NCBI RefSeq assembly: GCF_004792655.1
Contig: NZ_SRZC01000003.1
Location: 62,001-126,000, forward strand
DNA: 64,000 bases
From: Palleniella muris
Lineage (GTDB): Bacteria > Bacteroidota > Bacteroidia > Bacteroidales > Bacteroidaceae
Direction: 5' to 3'
The notes beneath the pieces are model-generated. The model made no database searches. It was not told where the DNA came from and worked only from the letters and a program-made list of their open reading frames with translations. Both the position numbers and the translations under genes were made by a program. Within the stretch, counting starts at the first letter, position 1. Each line of letters starts with the position of its first letter. Shown piece after piece: positions 1 through 9,000 of the stretch.

Positions 1-1
1 C

Positions 2-1220
2 GGGAGAGTAGGCGGGATTCATAGCCCTGTTTACTATACTCTTCTTTGAACATGTTCGCAGTAAGGATTATGGATATATACTGGTCACCTGTCATTATGT
101 TCATGGCTATACCGTTCATCACTGTTGCAGCAACAAGTCCGACACGAGTCTTTACCATACGGCGGAAGATAGCATGAAGGAAACTTTTGAGCATTCCGCA
201 AGCCGTCATGGCTCCTCCAAAGACCATGGCTGAGAGGATAAGCCAGATAGTGTTCAGCATTCCGGTCATTCCGCTTGTGGATACAAGGTCATTGAGGATT
301 GGCACGCCCGTATTTACTGCAGTTGACTGGCTCATGGTTATGATAATGGATTTGAACAGGGAGTCGGAGATTTGCAGGAGAACTTCTCTTTGGAAGATAA
401 GCATCATTACCACTGCCATTATGGATGAAGAGAACAGTACAATGAGTGACGGAACCTTCCTGTATATAAGATATGCTGTGACAACCGGAACAATCAGCAG
501 CCACGGCGTGATTGTAAATGTTTTCTCCAATGCACTTGTGTACAATGCTGTGTCACTGCTGTTTACATTTCCCATCCACAATCCGGCAATACTGAATATC
601 ACAAGTGTGATGACTATTGTGGGCGTTGTTGTAAGCATCATGTAGCGTATGTGCTTGAACAGTGGAGTTCCGGAAACGGAAGATGCAAGCACTGTCGTGT
701 CACTTAACGGTGACACCTTATCCCCGAAATATGCTCCGGAGATTATTGCCCCTGCTATCCAGCCGTCCTCAAAGCCGAGGGCTCTGCCAATGCCAAGCAG
801 GGCAATGCCGATTGTCGCGATTGTTGTCCATGAAGAGCCGGTCATTATTGAAATGAATGCACTTATGGCGCAAGCGGATGCAAGGAACACTGAAGGGTGG
901 ATGACTTGTATGCCATAGCAGATAAGAGTAGGGACGATGCCGCTTATCATCCATGATGCAGAAAGCATCCCAATGACAAGCAGGATGTATATCGACACTG
1001 TTGTCTCTCGTACCTTAGACTCGATATTCTGTTCTATAGTGCTCCATTTCACTTTGCATACGCCCATGCCGAGAGAAACGCAGACAGCGGTGGAACACAG
1101 TAGAGCTATTTGTGACGGCCCTGCTAATGAATCACTGCCAAAAACGAAGATTGTTACACTGAGCAGTACAATAAGAGTAATAAGGGGGATTGCACTGAGC
1201 CATGCTGATGGTTCTTTCAT
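2..1220 (-). CDS. nhaC: NhaC-type Na+/H+ antiporter (3' end outside window)
   Basis: Read by translating the minus strand from the ATG at 1220; it stays open to the window edge, so about 406 residues are present and the C-terminus is missing. The protein starts MKEPSAWLSAIPLI and is a chain of hydrophobic segments. It carries the stretches AYFGDKVSPLSDTTVLA and TGDQYISI, which are characteristic of the NhaC family of inner-membrane sodium/proton exchangers (ion and pH homeostasis). It begins 32 bases after the uvrB stop on the same strand and has no visible promoter of its own, so co-transcription with uvrB is likely. Substrate is inferred from family only; related NhaC-like proteins can exchange organic acids such as malate/lactate. 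Confidence 0.88.
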   Translation of the reverse strand, partial: MKEPSAWLSAIPLITLIVLLSVTIFVFGSDSLAGPSQIALLCSTAVCVSLGMGVCKVKWSTIEQNIESKVRETTVSIYILLVIGMLSASWMISGIVPTLICYGIQVIHPSVFLASACAISAFISIMTGSSWTTIATIGIALLGIGRALGFEDGWIAGAIISGAYFGDKVSPLSDTTVLASSVSGTPLFKHIRYMMLTTTPTIVITLVIFSIAGLWMGNVNSSDTALYTSALEKTFTITPWLLIVPVVTAYLIYRKVPSLIVLFSSSIMAVVMMLIFQREVLLQISDSLFKSIIITMSQSTAVNTGVPILNDLVSTSGMTGMLNTIWLILSAMVFGGAMTACGMLKSFLHAIFRRMVKTRVGLVAATVMNGIAMNIMTGDQYISIILTANMFKEEYSKQGYESRLLS

Positions 1221-1252
1221 TATTCTTGTTCGCTTTTCTTTCTATTGTGTTT

Positions 1253-3373
1253 TTAATGTTGTTCGGGTAAGAGTTCCTGCAGGCGCAGGAGTTCGTTGCG
1301 GTACTGTGCCGCCTGTATGAAGTCAAGATTCTTTGCCGCTTCCTTCATCATAGCGGTGGTATGGAGGATTGACTTGCGAAGCTCTGCCTCTGTCATGTTG
1401 CGCATAATAGGGTCTGCAACCATCTGCTGGTCATCATCAGGCAGGATATATTTGCGCTCTTCCGGTTCAATGTATGCTCCTTCTTCAATGTGCAGCCTCT
1501 TCTTGTTCTCATCATAGACACTCTGTCGTGATGTTTTTGCAGTACCTTTGACAGCATCGAAAGCCTGCTGACGCATTGCCGAGAGACCACCGTCCTGAAT
1601 CTCTTTGATAATCTGCTGAGGTATGATTCCATGCTCTTCGTTGTATTGCATCTGCTTTGCGCGACGGCGTGCGGTCTCGTCGATGGTTACCTGCATGGAT
1701 TGTGTTATACGGTCGGCATACATGATGACAAGGCCGTTTACATTTCGTGCAGCACGTCCTGCCATCTGTGTCATGCCACGGGCATTGCGCAGGAATCCTT
1801 CCTTGTCTGCATCAAGTATTGCTACAAGTGACACTTCCGGAATGTCAAGTCCTTCACGTAACAAGTTTACCCCGACAAGCACATCATAAGCTCCGGCACG
1901 TAGTTCGTTAAGAATCTTTATGCGGTCAAGTGTATCTACATCGGAATGTATATAAGCTGTTGGAACATCGTGGTTTAACAGGTATTCTGTCATCTCCTCC
2001 GCCATGCGTTTTGTAAGCGTAATGACAAGTGTTCTCTCTCCTTTCTCCTTATGTTCGACAATTTCATTCAGAAGGTCGTCAACCTGATTGGCAGTCGGGC
2101 GCACCTCTATTCTTGGGTCAAGGAGACCGGTCGGTCGGATAATCTGCTCGACAACAACGCCTTCCGCCTGTTCAAGTTCATACGGAGCAGGTGTTGCAGA
2201 AATATATACAACCTGCTTGGCAAGTGTCTCAAACTCTTCAAACTTCAGCGGTCTGTTGTCAAATGCGGCAGGCAGCCGGAACGCATATTCCACCAGATTC
2301 TGCTTCCTTGAGCGGTCATTGCCATACATGGCATGAAGCTGAGGAATGGAAGCATGGCTCTCGTCAATGAATACAAGCATGTCATCCGGGAAAAAGTCAA
2401 ACAGGCAGTAAGGTCTTTGTCCGGGTTCGCGTCCGTCAAAATACCTTGAATAGTTCTCAATACCGGAACAGTGTCCCATTTCCTTAATCATATCTATGTC
2501 ATATTCAACTCTTTCCTTAATGCGCTGTGCACGTACCGTATCGCCAAGCTCTTCATAGAACGTTATGCGTTCCATGAGGTCATCTTGAATGTTGCGTACG
2601 GCTGATTCTATCTGGTCCTTTGAAGTGACAAAGATATTGGCAGGATAGACTTGATATTCCTCGAACGATTCAAGTCTTGCAAAAGTCATTGCATCAAGCT
2701 CTGATATAGAGTCAATTGTATCATCCCACATCTCTATGCGCAGGATTCGTTCGGAATATGCCATCGCAACATCTATTGTATCACCTTTGACACGGAAATT
2801 GCCTCTTTCCAAAGCAAGGTCGTTTCTGACATACAAGGCTTCAACAAGTTTTCGCAACAAGTCATTGCGATCTATCTGCATACCGCTTTTCAGCGTAATC
2901 ACGGAGCCTTTCATGGCTGCAGGTCCTCCCATACCGTAGATGCAAGAGACTGATGCAATGACAATGACATCCCGCCTGCCTGACAGAAGGGAAGAAACGG
3001 CAGACAGGCGCAGGCGGTCAATCTCTTCGTTTATGGCAAGGTCTTTCTCAATGTATGTGTCGGAGGAGGGGAGATATGCCTCCGGCTGGTAGTAATCGTA
3101 GTATGAGACATAATATTCCACCGCATTCTCCGGGAAGAATCCTTTCATCTCCTTATAGAGTTGGGCAGCAAGAGTCTTGTTATGTGAGAATACAAGTGTC
3201 GGGCGATTACACTCTGCAATGACATTTGCCATTGTAAAGGTCTTGCCGGAGCCTGTTACTCCAAGCAGAACCTGAGCAGGGTCGCCACGCTTTATGCCTT
3301 CCGTCAACAGGTGTATTGCTTCCGGCTGGTCACCGGTAGGTTTGTATTGAGATGTGAGTTTGAATTTATGCAT
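1253..3373 (-). CDS. uvrB: UvrABC excinuclease subunit B
   Basis: UvrB, the damage-verifying helicase-like subunit of nucleotide excision repair, which takes DNA from UvrA and recruits UvrC. Seen: the N-terminal KPTGDQPEAI stretch; Walker A GVTGSGKT at about 38-45; the beta-hairpin segment YYVSYYDYYQPEAYLP at about residues 93-108; a DESHASIP helicase motif; and a C-terminal UVR region (about 665-700) for UvrC contact. At 706 residues it is slightly longer than the common 660-690. The start MHKFKLTSQYKPTGDQ matches the family's N-terminus. The promoter -7 element lies only five bases upstream of this ATG, suggesting a leaderless or nearly leaderless message. nhaC follows 32 bases downstream. 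Confidence 0.97.
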   Translation of the reverse strand: MHKFKLTSQYKPTGDQPEAIHLLTEGIKRGDPAQVLLGVTGSGKTFTMANVIAECNRPTLVFSHNKTLAAQLYKEMKGFFPENAVEYYVSYYDYYQPEAYLPSSDTYIEKDLAINEEIDRLRLSAVSSLLSGRRDVIVIASVSCIYGMGGPAAMKGSVITLKSGMQIDRNDLLRKLVEALYVRNDLALERGNFRVKGDTIDVAMAYSERILRIEMWDDTIDSISELDAMTFARLESFEEYQVYPANIFVTSKDQIESAVRNIQDDLMERITFYEELGDTVRAQRIKERVEYDIDMIKEMGHCSGIENYSRYFDGREPGQRPYCLFDFFPDDMLVFIDESHASIPQLHAMYGNDRSRKQNLVEYAFRLPAAFDNRPLKFEEFETLAKQVVYISATPAPYELEQAEGVVVEQIIRPTGLLDPRIEVRPTANQVDDLLNEIVEHKEKGERTLVITLTKRMAEEMTEYLLNHDVPTAYIHSDVDTLDRIKILNELRAGAYDVLVGVNLLREGLDIPEVSLVAILDADKEGFLRNARGMTQMAGRAARNVNGLVIMYADRITQSMQVTIDETARRRAKQMQYNEEHGIIPQQIIKEIQDGGLSAMRQQAFDAVKGTAKTSRQSVYDENKKRLHIEEGAYIEPEERKYILPDDDQQMVADPIMRNMTEAELRKSILHTTAMMKEAAKNLDFIQAAQYRNELLRLQELLPEQH

Positions 3374-3378
3374 AGATG

Positions 3379-3386
3379 CAAAATTA
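3379..3386 (-). promoter_or_regulatory. -7 promoter element for uvrB
   Basis: Minus-strand TAATTTTG fits the Bacteroidetes -7 consensus TAnnTTTG. No good TTG is present at the expected distance upstream. The element ends five bases before the uvrB ATG, so transcription would start at or beside the start codon. Confidence 0.5.
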
Positions 3387-3448
3387 CAGATTTTTTCCGA
3401 AAGATTTGTTATAAATGATAAATAATTTAGGAAAATATGTTGTATTCT

Positions 3449-3479
3449 TTTGTATTTTGGGAAATTATGAGTAATTTTG
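3449..3479 (+). promoter_or_regulatory. Promoter of the bamD-rpoZ-DUF4293 operon
   Basis: TTTG at 3449-3452, a 19-base spacer and TAATTTTG at 3472-3479 match the Bacteroidetes TTTG-N19-TAnnTTTG pattern. The expected start leaves a leader of roughly 45 bases before the bamD ATG at 3532. Confidence 0.7.
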
Positions 3480-3531
3480 CAATCTAAATGTGTGCATATA
3501 TAGCCACAGTTGCTGAATAAAGTAATACGGA

Positions 3532-4356
3532 ATGAAAAATATTTTTATAGCGTTATTTGCAACCACTTTGTTGACAGGATGTGCCAAAGAGTTCAACTCT
3601 GTCTACAAGCTTTCTGACAGCGAATATAAATACGAGTATGCCAAACAGTGCTTTGCTGCTGGAAAATACAGCCAAGCTTCAGCTTTGCTTGGGGATCTTG
3701 TAATTTCGATGAAAGGAACCGACAATGCTGAAGAGGCTCTGTATATGTATGCAATGTCATTGTACAAAAGTAAGGATTACGAGCTTGCAAATGAAGCATT
3801 TAAGCGATATTCAACATCATATCCACGTGGCATGTTCGCAGAAATGTCTTATTTCTATGCTGCAGAAAGCCTTTCCGAAAGTTCGCCGGAACCTCGTCTT
3901 GACCAGACGCCTACATTGGCAGCTATAAAGGCTTATCAGGATTATCTTGACATTTACCCTCAGGCAGTACGTCGTAAGGAAGCGCAACAGCGAATGATTG
4001 CTTTGCAGGATAAGCTTGTTATGAAAGAATATTATAATGCTAAGTTGTACTATAATCTTGGAACTTATTTTGGAAACTGCCTTTCAGGAGGGTCTAATTA
4101 CGAAGCATGCATAATAACAGCGGAGAATGCTTTGAAAGATTATCCGTACATGGATATACGTGAGGACTTTTCTCTGCTTATCATGAAAAGTAAATTCTAT
4201 CTTGCACAGCATAGTGTCGAGGAAAAGAGGCAGGAGCGTTATCAGAATGCAGAAGATGAATGTTACGGCTTCATTAATGAATACCCTGATTCAAAAAACC
4301 GTGATATTGCAGAACAATTCATCACAGTCTGCAAAAAATACACAAATGTACAATAA
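3532..4356 (+). CDS. bamD: Outer membrane assembly lipoprotein BamD
   Basis: A 274-residue lipoprotein: signal peptide MKNIFIALFATTLLTGC with a lipobox ending at Cys17. It is followed by repeated helical tetratricopeptide-like segments (for example EYAKQCFAAGKYSQASALLGDL and ALYMYAMSLYKSKDYELANEAFKRY). BamD works with BamA to fold beta-barrel proteins into the outer membrane from its periplasmic face. Length and repeat layout suit BamD, and the following rpoZ and DUF4293 genes are its usual Bacteroidales neighbours. First gene of a three-gene plus-strand operon. Confidence 0.9.
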   Translation: MKNIFIALFATTLLTGCAKEFNSVYKLSDSEYKYEYAKQCFAAGKYSQASALLGDLVISMKGTDNAEEALYMYAMSLYKSKDYELANEAFKRYSTSYPRGMFAEMSYFYAAESLSESSPEPRLDQTPTLAAIKAYQDYLDIYPQAVRRKEAQQRMIALQDKLVMKEYYNAKLYYNLGTYFGNCLSGGSNYEACIITAENALKDYPYMDIREDFSLLIMKSKFYLAQHSVEEKRQERYQNAEDECYGFINEYPDSKNRDIAEQFITVCKKYTNVQ

Positions 4357-4399
4357 TATATTAAGGTAAAAGATATAAAGTAGAAATAAAACTAAAAAT

Positions 4400-4735
4400 A
4401 TGGACTACAAGAAATCAAAAGCCCCAACAAACACTGTTACACGTAACATTGTTGAACTGAGTGATGATACTGGCAATATATATGAAAGTGTTGCCATCAT
4501 GGCAAAGCGTGCCAATCAGATAGCAGCGGAAATCAAGCAGGACTTGAACAAGAAACTTGCTGAATTTTCTTCTTACAATGATTCTCTTGAAGAGGTATTT
4601 GAAAATCGTGAACAGATAGAGATTTCACGTTATTATGAGAAATTACCAAAACCAACTCTTCTTGCGGCAGAAGAATTTGAGCAAGGACAGGTTTATTGGC
4701 GTGACCCTGCTCGTGAAAAGGTAGAGGAGGACTGA
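4400..4735 (+). CDS. rpoZ: RNA polymerase omega subunit
   Basis: A 111-residue protein beginning MDYKKSKAPTNTVTRNIVELSDDTGNIYESVAIMAKRANQIA. The helix YESVAIMAKRANQIA corresponds to the omega motif that wraps the beta-prime subunit C-terminus and helps assemble RNA polymerase. The acidic C-terminal tail is typical of the Bacteroidetes version. It lies 43 bases after bamD and its stop is three bases before the next ATG. Sequence divergence from proteobacterial omega is large, so the call rests on the helix and gene context. Confidence 0.85.
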   Translation: MDYKKSKAPTNTVTRNIVELSDDTGNIYESVAIMAKRANQIAAEIKQDLNKKLAEFSSYNDSLEEVFENREQIEISRYYEKLPKPTLLAAEEFEQGQVYWRDPAREKVEED

Positions 4736-4737
4736 TT

Positions 4738-5196
4738 ATGATTCAGCGCATTCAAAGTGTCTATCTTTTTCTGTCGGTTGTATTGGTCGTTATCTGTGCA
4801 TGTCTGCCAATAGGTATGATAAACCTTGTTGGTATGGGGAGTGCTTCGGAAATGTACAACATGTGCATTATAGATGGGAATACGGGTAATGTAAGTTTTA
4901 GTGTTGTTGGACTGTTTGCTTCACTTGCTGCAAGTGTCATAACATCGGTAATCAACATATTCAATTACAATGACAGAAAAAAGCAGAGTCGCAATTGTCT
5001 GGTAACAATAATGCTTCTTCTTCTATGGGTTGGACTTTACGCTTTTGAGATGTATATGTTCAATACAGGGGATAACACTTTTGAGATTCGTTTTGTTGCT
5101 ATTCTGCCGGTCGTTGCGATTGTTTTCCAATGGCTTGCGCGCATGGCTATAAAGAAAGATGAAAAACTTATCCGTTCAATAGACAGAATCAGATAA
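4738..5196 (+). CDS. DUF4293 family membrane protein
   Basis: A 152-residue protein with four predicted transmembrane segments: VYLFLSVVLVVICACLPIGMI, SFSVVGLFASLAASVITSVINIF, LVTIMLLLLWVGLYAFEMYMF and FVAILPVVAIVFQWLARMAI. The N-terminus MIQRIQSVYLFLSVVL is the signature of the Bacteroidetes DUF4293 family, whose function is unknown. It starts three bases after the rpoZ stop, so translation is probably coupled. A hairpin just downstream ends the operon. Confidence 0.8.
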   Translation: MIQRIQSVYLFLSVVLVVICACLPIGMINLVGMGSASEMYNMCIIDGNTGNVSFSVVGLFASLAASVITSVINIFNYNDRKKQSRNCLVTIMLLLLWVGLYAFEMYMFNTGDNTFEIRFVAILPVVAIVFQWLARMAIKKDEKLIRSIDRIR

Positions 5197-5214
5197 AGTT
5201 TTCAAATGCTTATT

Positions 5215-5267
5215 ATAACAAGAGACTGCACCGGTAATTAATAAATGAATGCTCTCTTGTTATTTTA
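5215..5267 (+). terminator. Terminator of the bamD operon
   Basis: ATAACAAGAGA at 5215-5225 and TCTCTTGTTAT at 5253-5263 form a perfect 11-bp stem with a 27-base loop. A T-rich stretch follows, directly after the DUF4293 gene. Confidence 0.6.
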
Positions 5268-5290
5268 TATTCATTAAAAAAACTATATAT

Positions 5291-5326
5291 AAAAAATGGA
5301 TGCACGTAATGTACATCCATTTTTTA
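5291..5326 (-). terminator. Bidirectional terminator downstream of the 5345-5782 gene
   Basis: An A-tract, ATGGATG, an 11-base loop, CATCCAT and a T-tract form a symmetrical intrinsic terminator that can act on both strands. It lies between the convergent bamD operon and the small secreted-protein gene. It resembles the hairpin at 6015-6047. Confidence 0.8.
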
Positions 5327-5344
5327 TATCCTAATTTGATAAGA

Positions 5345-5782
5345 TTATTTTGATTCCTTGTAATATGGAGTATTGTATGTAAGTCTTATTCCATTATTTG
5401 TCTTTGAAAGGGCAAGGACTGTACCATCATTTCCTATATTATAGAGATATGTTCCATTGGCATTTGAAACCTGATGATAGATAACATTGAAAGTCATTGC
5501 TATGTCGGCAAGAGCGTTAGCAGATTTCATAGGGATGTCAACAGTAAGTTGTCCGATCTTATTCCTCTGTTTTACATCTTGATAATTGATAGTTAAGTAA
5601 ATCTCTGTTCCTTGGCATGTTCCTTTCAGACAATCTTTTGCCTCGTCATACACATAGCCTTTTGCTGAGATTTGGCGAGTAATCTCTACAACATTGCCAT
5701 TAAGGTCAATACCATCAAAATCGAAAGCATGTGCACTGATGCTCATTACGAGTGTTACAAGTGCAAGAAAAATATTTTTCAT
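5345..5782 (-). CDS. Small secreted protein, family unknown
   Basis: A 145-residue protein not recognised as a named family. It has a clear Sec signal peptide, MKNIFLALVTLVMSISAHAF, cleaved near residue 19. The mature part is about 125 residues, with alternating polar/hydrophobic strands suggesting a small beta-rich fold. The only two cysteines (DCLKGTCQG) are close together and could form a disulfide. A -7 promoter element lies 47 bases upstream and terminators flank the gene, so it is a monocistronic unit. It probably acts in the periplasm or at the surface; nothing in the context gives a function. Confidence 0.75.
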   Translation of the reverse strand: MKNIFLALVTLVMSISAHAFDFDGIDLNGNVVEITRQISAKGYVYDEAKDCLKGTCQGTEIYLTINYQDVKQRNKIGQLTVDIPMKSANALADIAMTFNVIYHQVSNANGTYLYNIGNDGTVLALSKTNNGIRLTYNTPYYKESK

Positions 5783-5828
5783 CTTTTTATTATAACTGTA
5801 ATTTTTAAGTTGTTATTGAATTCGAGTG

Positions 5829-5836
5829 CAAAATTA
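5829..5836 (-). promoter_or_regulatory. -7 promoter element for the small secreted protein
   Basis: Minus-strand TAATTTTG matches TAnnTTTG, 47 bases from the ATG at 5782. No convincing upstream TTG element was seen. Confidence 0.45.
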
Positions 5837-5947
5837 CATAATATTTTAGAAAAAGGTAAGTATTTTTGTGGAAATATTATGTGATTTACAGTTTGTTAAC
5901 GTCATTATGATAGATAAAGGCTTGCTATATTAAATTTGCACCTTGAA

Positions 5948-5974
5948 TTCTTAACTCGGGTGCCACGTTAAGAA
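5948..5974. repeat. Short inverted repeat upstream of the small secreted protein
   Basis: TTCTTAAC and GTTAAGAA are perfect 8-bp arms with an 11-base spacer, in the gap between the nifJ terminator and the secreted-protein promoter. It could be an operator or a weak hairpin; role unknown. Confidence 0.35.
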
Positions 5975-6014
5975 AGTGATATTGTGTAATTTAGATTAAA
6001 GTAGATTATATATA

Positions 6015-6047
6015 AAAAATGGTGTGCCAATTGACACACCATTTTTT
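6015..6047 (-). terminator. Terminator of nifJ
   Basis: An A-tract, TGGTGTG, a short loop, CACACCA and a T-tract form a strong symmetrical intrinsic terminator 21 bases after the nifJ stop. Confidence 0.88.
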
Positions 6048-6067
6048 ATTAAGTAAGTATTCCAGTA

Positions 6068-9000
6068 TTAGTCTTCCCAATTCTCAGCAGCCTTGCGTAC
6101 ATAAGTCTTGTAACGCAACTGTGCCATACGCTTAGCCTCAGCGAAGAGTTCGTCAGCCTCCTGTGGATAAGCCTTCTTTACAGAGAGGTAACGTACCTCA
6201 CCATCGAGGAAGTCCTGGAAGAGATCCCAGTTTGGCTCCTTAGAGTCAAGAGTGAATGGGTTCTTGCCTTGCTCTGCAAGTTCTGGGTTGTAACGCCAGA
6301 GGTGCCAGTAACCACAAGCTACCGCACGTGCTTCCTCTGCCTGTGAGCGTCCCATGCCACCCTTAATCTTCAGACCGTGGTTGATACATGGTGCGTAAGC
6401 GATGACGATAGATGGACCGTTATAAGCCTCTGCCTCGCGGAATGCCTTGAGACACTGAGCGTTGTCAGCACCCATAGCAACCTGAGCAGCGTAGATATAA
6501 CCGTAAGTTGTGGCAATCATGCCAAGATCCTTCTTGCGGATACGCTTTCCCTGGGCTGCGAACTGTGCGATAGCACCGAGTGGAGTAGCCTTTGAAGCCT
6601 GACCACCTGTATTAGAGTAAACCTCTGTATCGATAACGAAGATGTTGAGGTCCTCACCGGAAGCAAGTACGTGGTCAAGACCACCGTAACCGATATCGTA
6701 AGAAGCGCCGTCACCACCGATAATCCACTGTGAACGCTTCACGAGATAGTGGTCAAGAGTCTTAAGTTCTGTGCATACAGGACAACCGGTCTCTGCACCT
6801 TTTGCGATTTCCGGCTTGAGGATTTCTGCAAGACGCTTTGTCTCGTCTGCATCATTCTGCTTCTCAATCCATTCTGCAGCAGCAGCCTGATATTCAGCAG
6901 AGCCCATTTTCTCGTCAACAACCTTCTTGAGGAGGATTGTCACGCGCTCCTTCATCTTCTTGTTGCCAATTACCATACCGAGACCGAACTCACAGAAGTC
7001 CTCGAACAGAGAGTTGTCGAATGCAGGACCCTGTCCCTTCTCGTTTGTTGTGTATGGTGTTGAAGGAATAGAAGCTGAGTAGATTGAAGAACAGCCTGTA
7101 GCGTTAGCTATAATCTCACGGTCACCGAAGAGCTGTGAAATAAGCTTAACGTATGGAGTCTCACCACAGCCGGAGCATGCGCCAGAGAACTCGAAGAGTG
7201 GAGTAGCGAACTGGGAGTTCTTCGGGTTAGCCTTGATATCGATGAGGTTCTGCTTTGAAACCACATTGTCAACGAGATAATTCCAGTCATTAGCCAGTTT
7301 CTTCATATCCTCTGCATCCGGGTTGAAAGGAACCATCTTGAGTGCCTTCTCAACCTCACCAGTCTCCTTGTTCTTCTTGCCTGGACAGACGTCAGCACAG
7401 TTGCCACATCCGAGACAGTCAAGAACAGAAGGCTCAATGATGAAGTGCATACCCTTCAGAGCTGCCGGAGCCTTGATTTCCTGCATAGGAGCATCGATAC
7501 CCTTCTTCTCTTCGTCTGTAAGAGCAAATGGACGGATAGCAGCGTGAGGACATACGAAAGAACACTTGTTACACTGGATACAGTTGTCAACATTCCATGA
7601 TGGAACGAACGCTGATACGCCTCGCTTCTCCCAACGAGCAGAACCATTATACCAAGTACCGTCAACAGTATCAAACTTAACAAAATCTGAAACCTTGAGG
7701 TCTTCACCCATCTGAGCGTTGATAGGACGTACAAGTTCCTTAACGAATGCAGGAGCATTATCCTCAACAACAGCATCGTCAGCGAGGTTAACCCAAGCCG
7801 GATCAACATCAAGCTTCTTGTATTCACCACCACGGTCAACAGCTGCGTAGTTCTTCTTTACGATATCCTCACCCTTCTTGCCGTAAGACTTAACGATGAA
7901 CTTCTTCATCTGCTCTACAGCGAGGTCAACAGGAATCACCTCTGTGATACGGAAGAATGCAGACTGGAGGATTGTGTTTGTACGGTTGCCAAGACCAATC
8001 TCCTGTGCAATCTTTGTTGCGTTGATGTAGTAAACAGTGATATTCTTCTGAGCGAAGATGCGCTTAACCTTGTTAGGAATAAAGTTGACAAGCTCCTCGC
8101 CCTCGAAGATTGTGTTAAGGAGGAATGAGCCGTTCTCACGGATACCGCGTGTAACATCATACATGTTCAGATAAGCCTGAACGTGGCAAGCCACGAAATT
8201 AGGTGTTGTAATCTGATATGTTGAGCGGATTGGTTCATCACCGAAACGGAGGTGTGAACATGTGAAGCCACCTGACTTCTTAGAGTCATAAGAGAAATAA
8301 GCCTGGCAGTGCTTGTCAGTGTTGTCACCGATAATCTTCACAGAGTTCTTGTTTGCACCAACAGTGCCGTCAGCACCAAGACCGAAGAACTTAGCCTCGT
8401 AGATAGACTTTCCACCGAGAGCCATCTCCTCAACGAGTGGGAGGGATGTGAATGTCACATCGTCAACGATACCAACAGTGAAGTGGTTCTTTGGCTCAGG
8501 AAGCTCAAGGTTGTTGAATACAGAGATAATCTTTGCAGGAGTGATGTCTGAAGAACCAAGACCATAGCGTCCGCCAACGATTACAGGGCGATTCTCTGCG
8601 TCATAGAATGCAGACTTAACGTCAAGGTAAAGTGGCTCGCCCTCTGCTCCAGGCTCCTTTGTACGGTCAAGGACAGCAATCTTCTTCACTGTCTTAGGTA
8701 CAGCCTTCATCAAGTACTCTACTGAGAATGGACGATAGAGGTGTACAGCAACCATACCAACCTTCTTGCCTTCGCTTACGAGGTGGTCGATAGCCTCGCG
8801 TGCAGCTTCTGTTGCAGAACCCATAAGAATGATGATGTTCTCTGCGTCAGCAGCACCATAGTAGTTGAAGTTGTGATACTCACGGCCTGTAATCTTAGAG
8901 ATTTCGCCAAGGTAGTGCTCAACTACATCCGGTATAGCGTCATAGTACTTGTTGCAAGCCTCACGGTGTGTGAAGAAAGTCTCAGGGTTCTCCGCTGTAC

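Noticed and set aside
187..1320. Plus-strand open frames opposite the antiporter gene
   Set aside because: The minus-strand translation is an unbroken NhaC-type protein across the region, so these are shadows.
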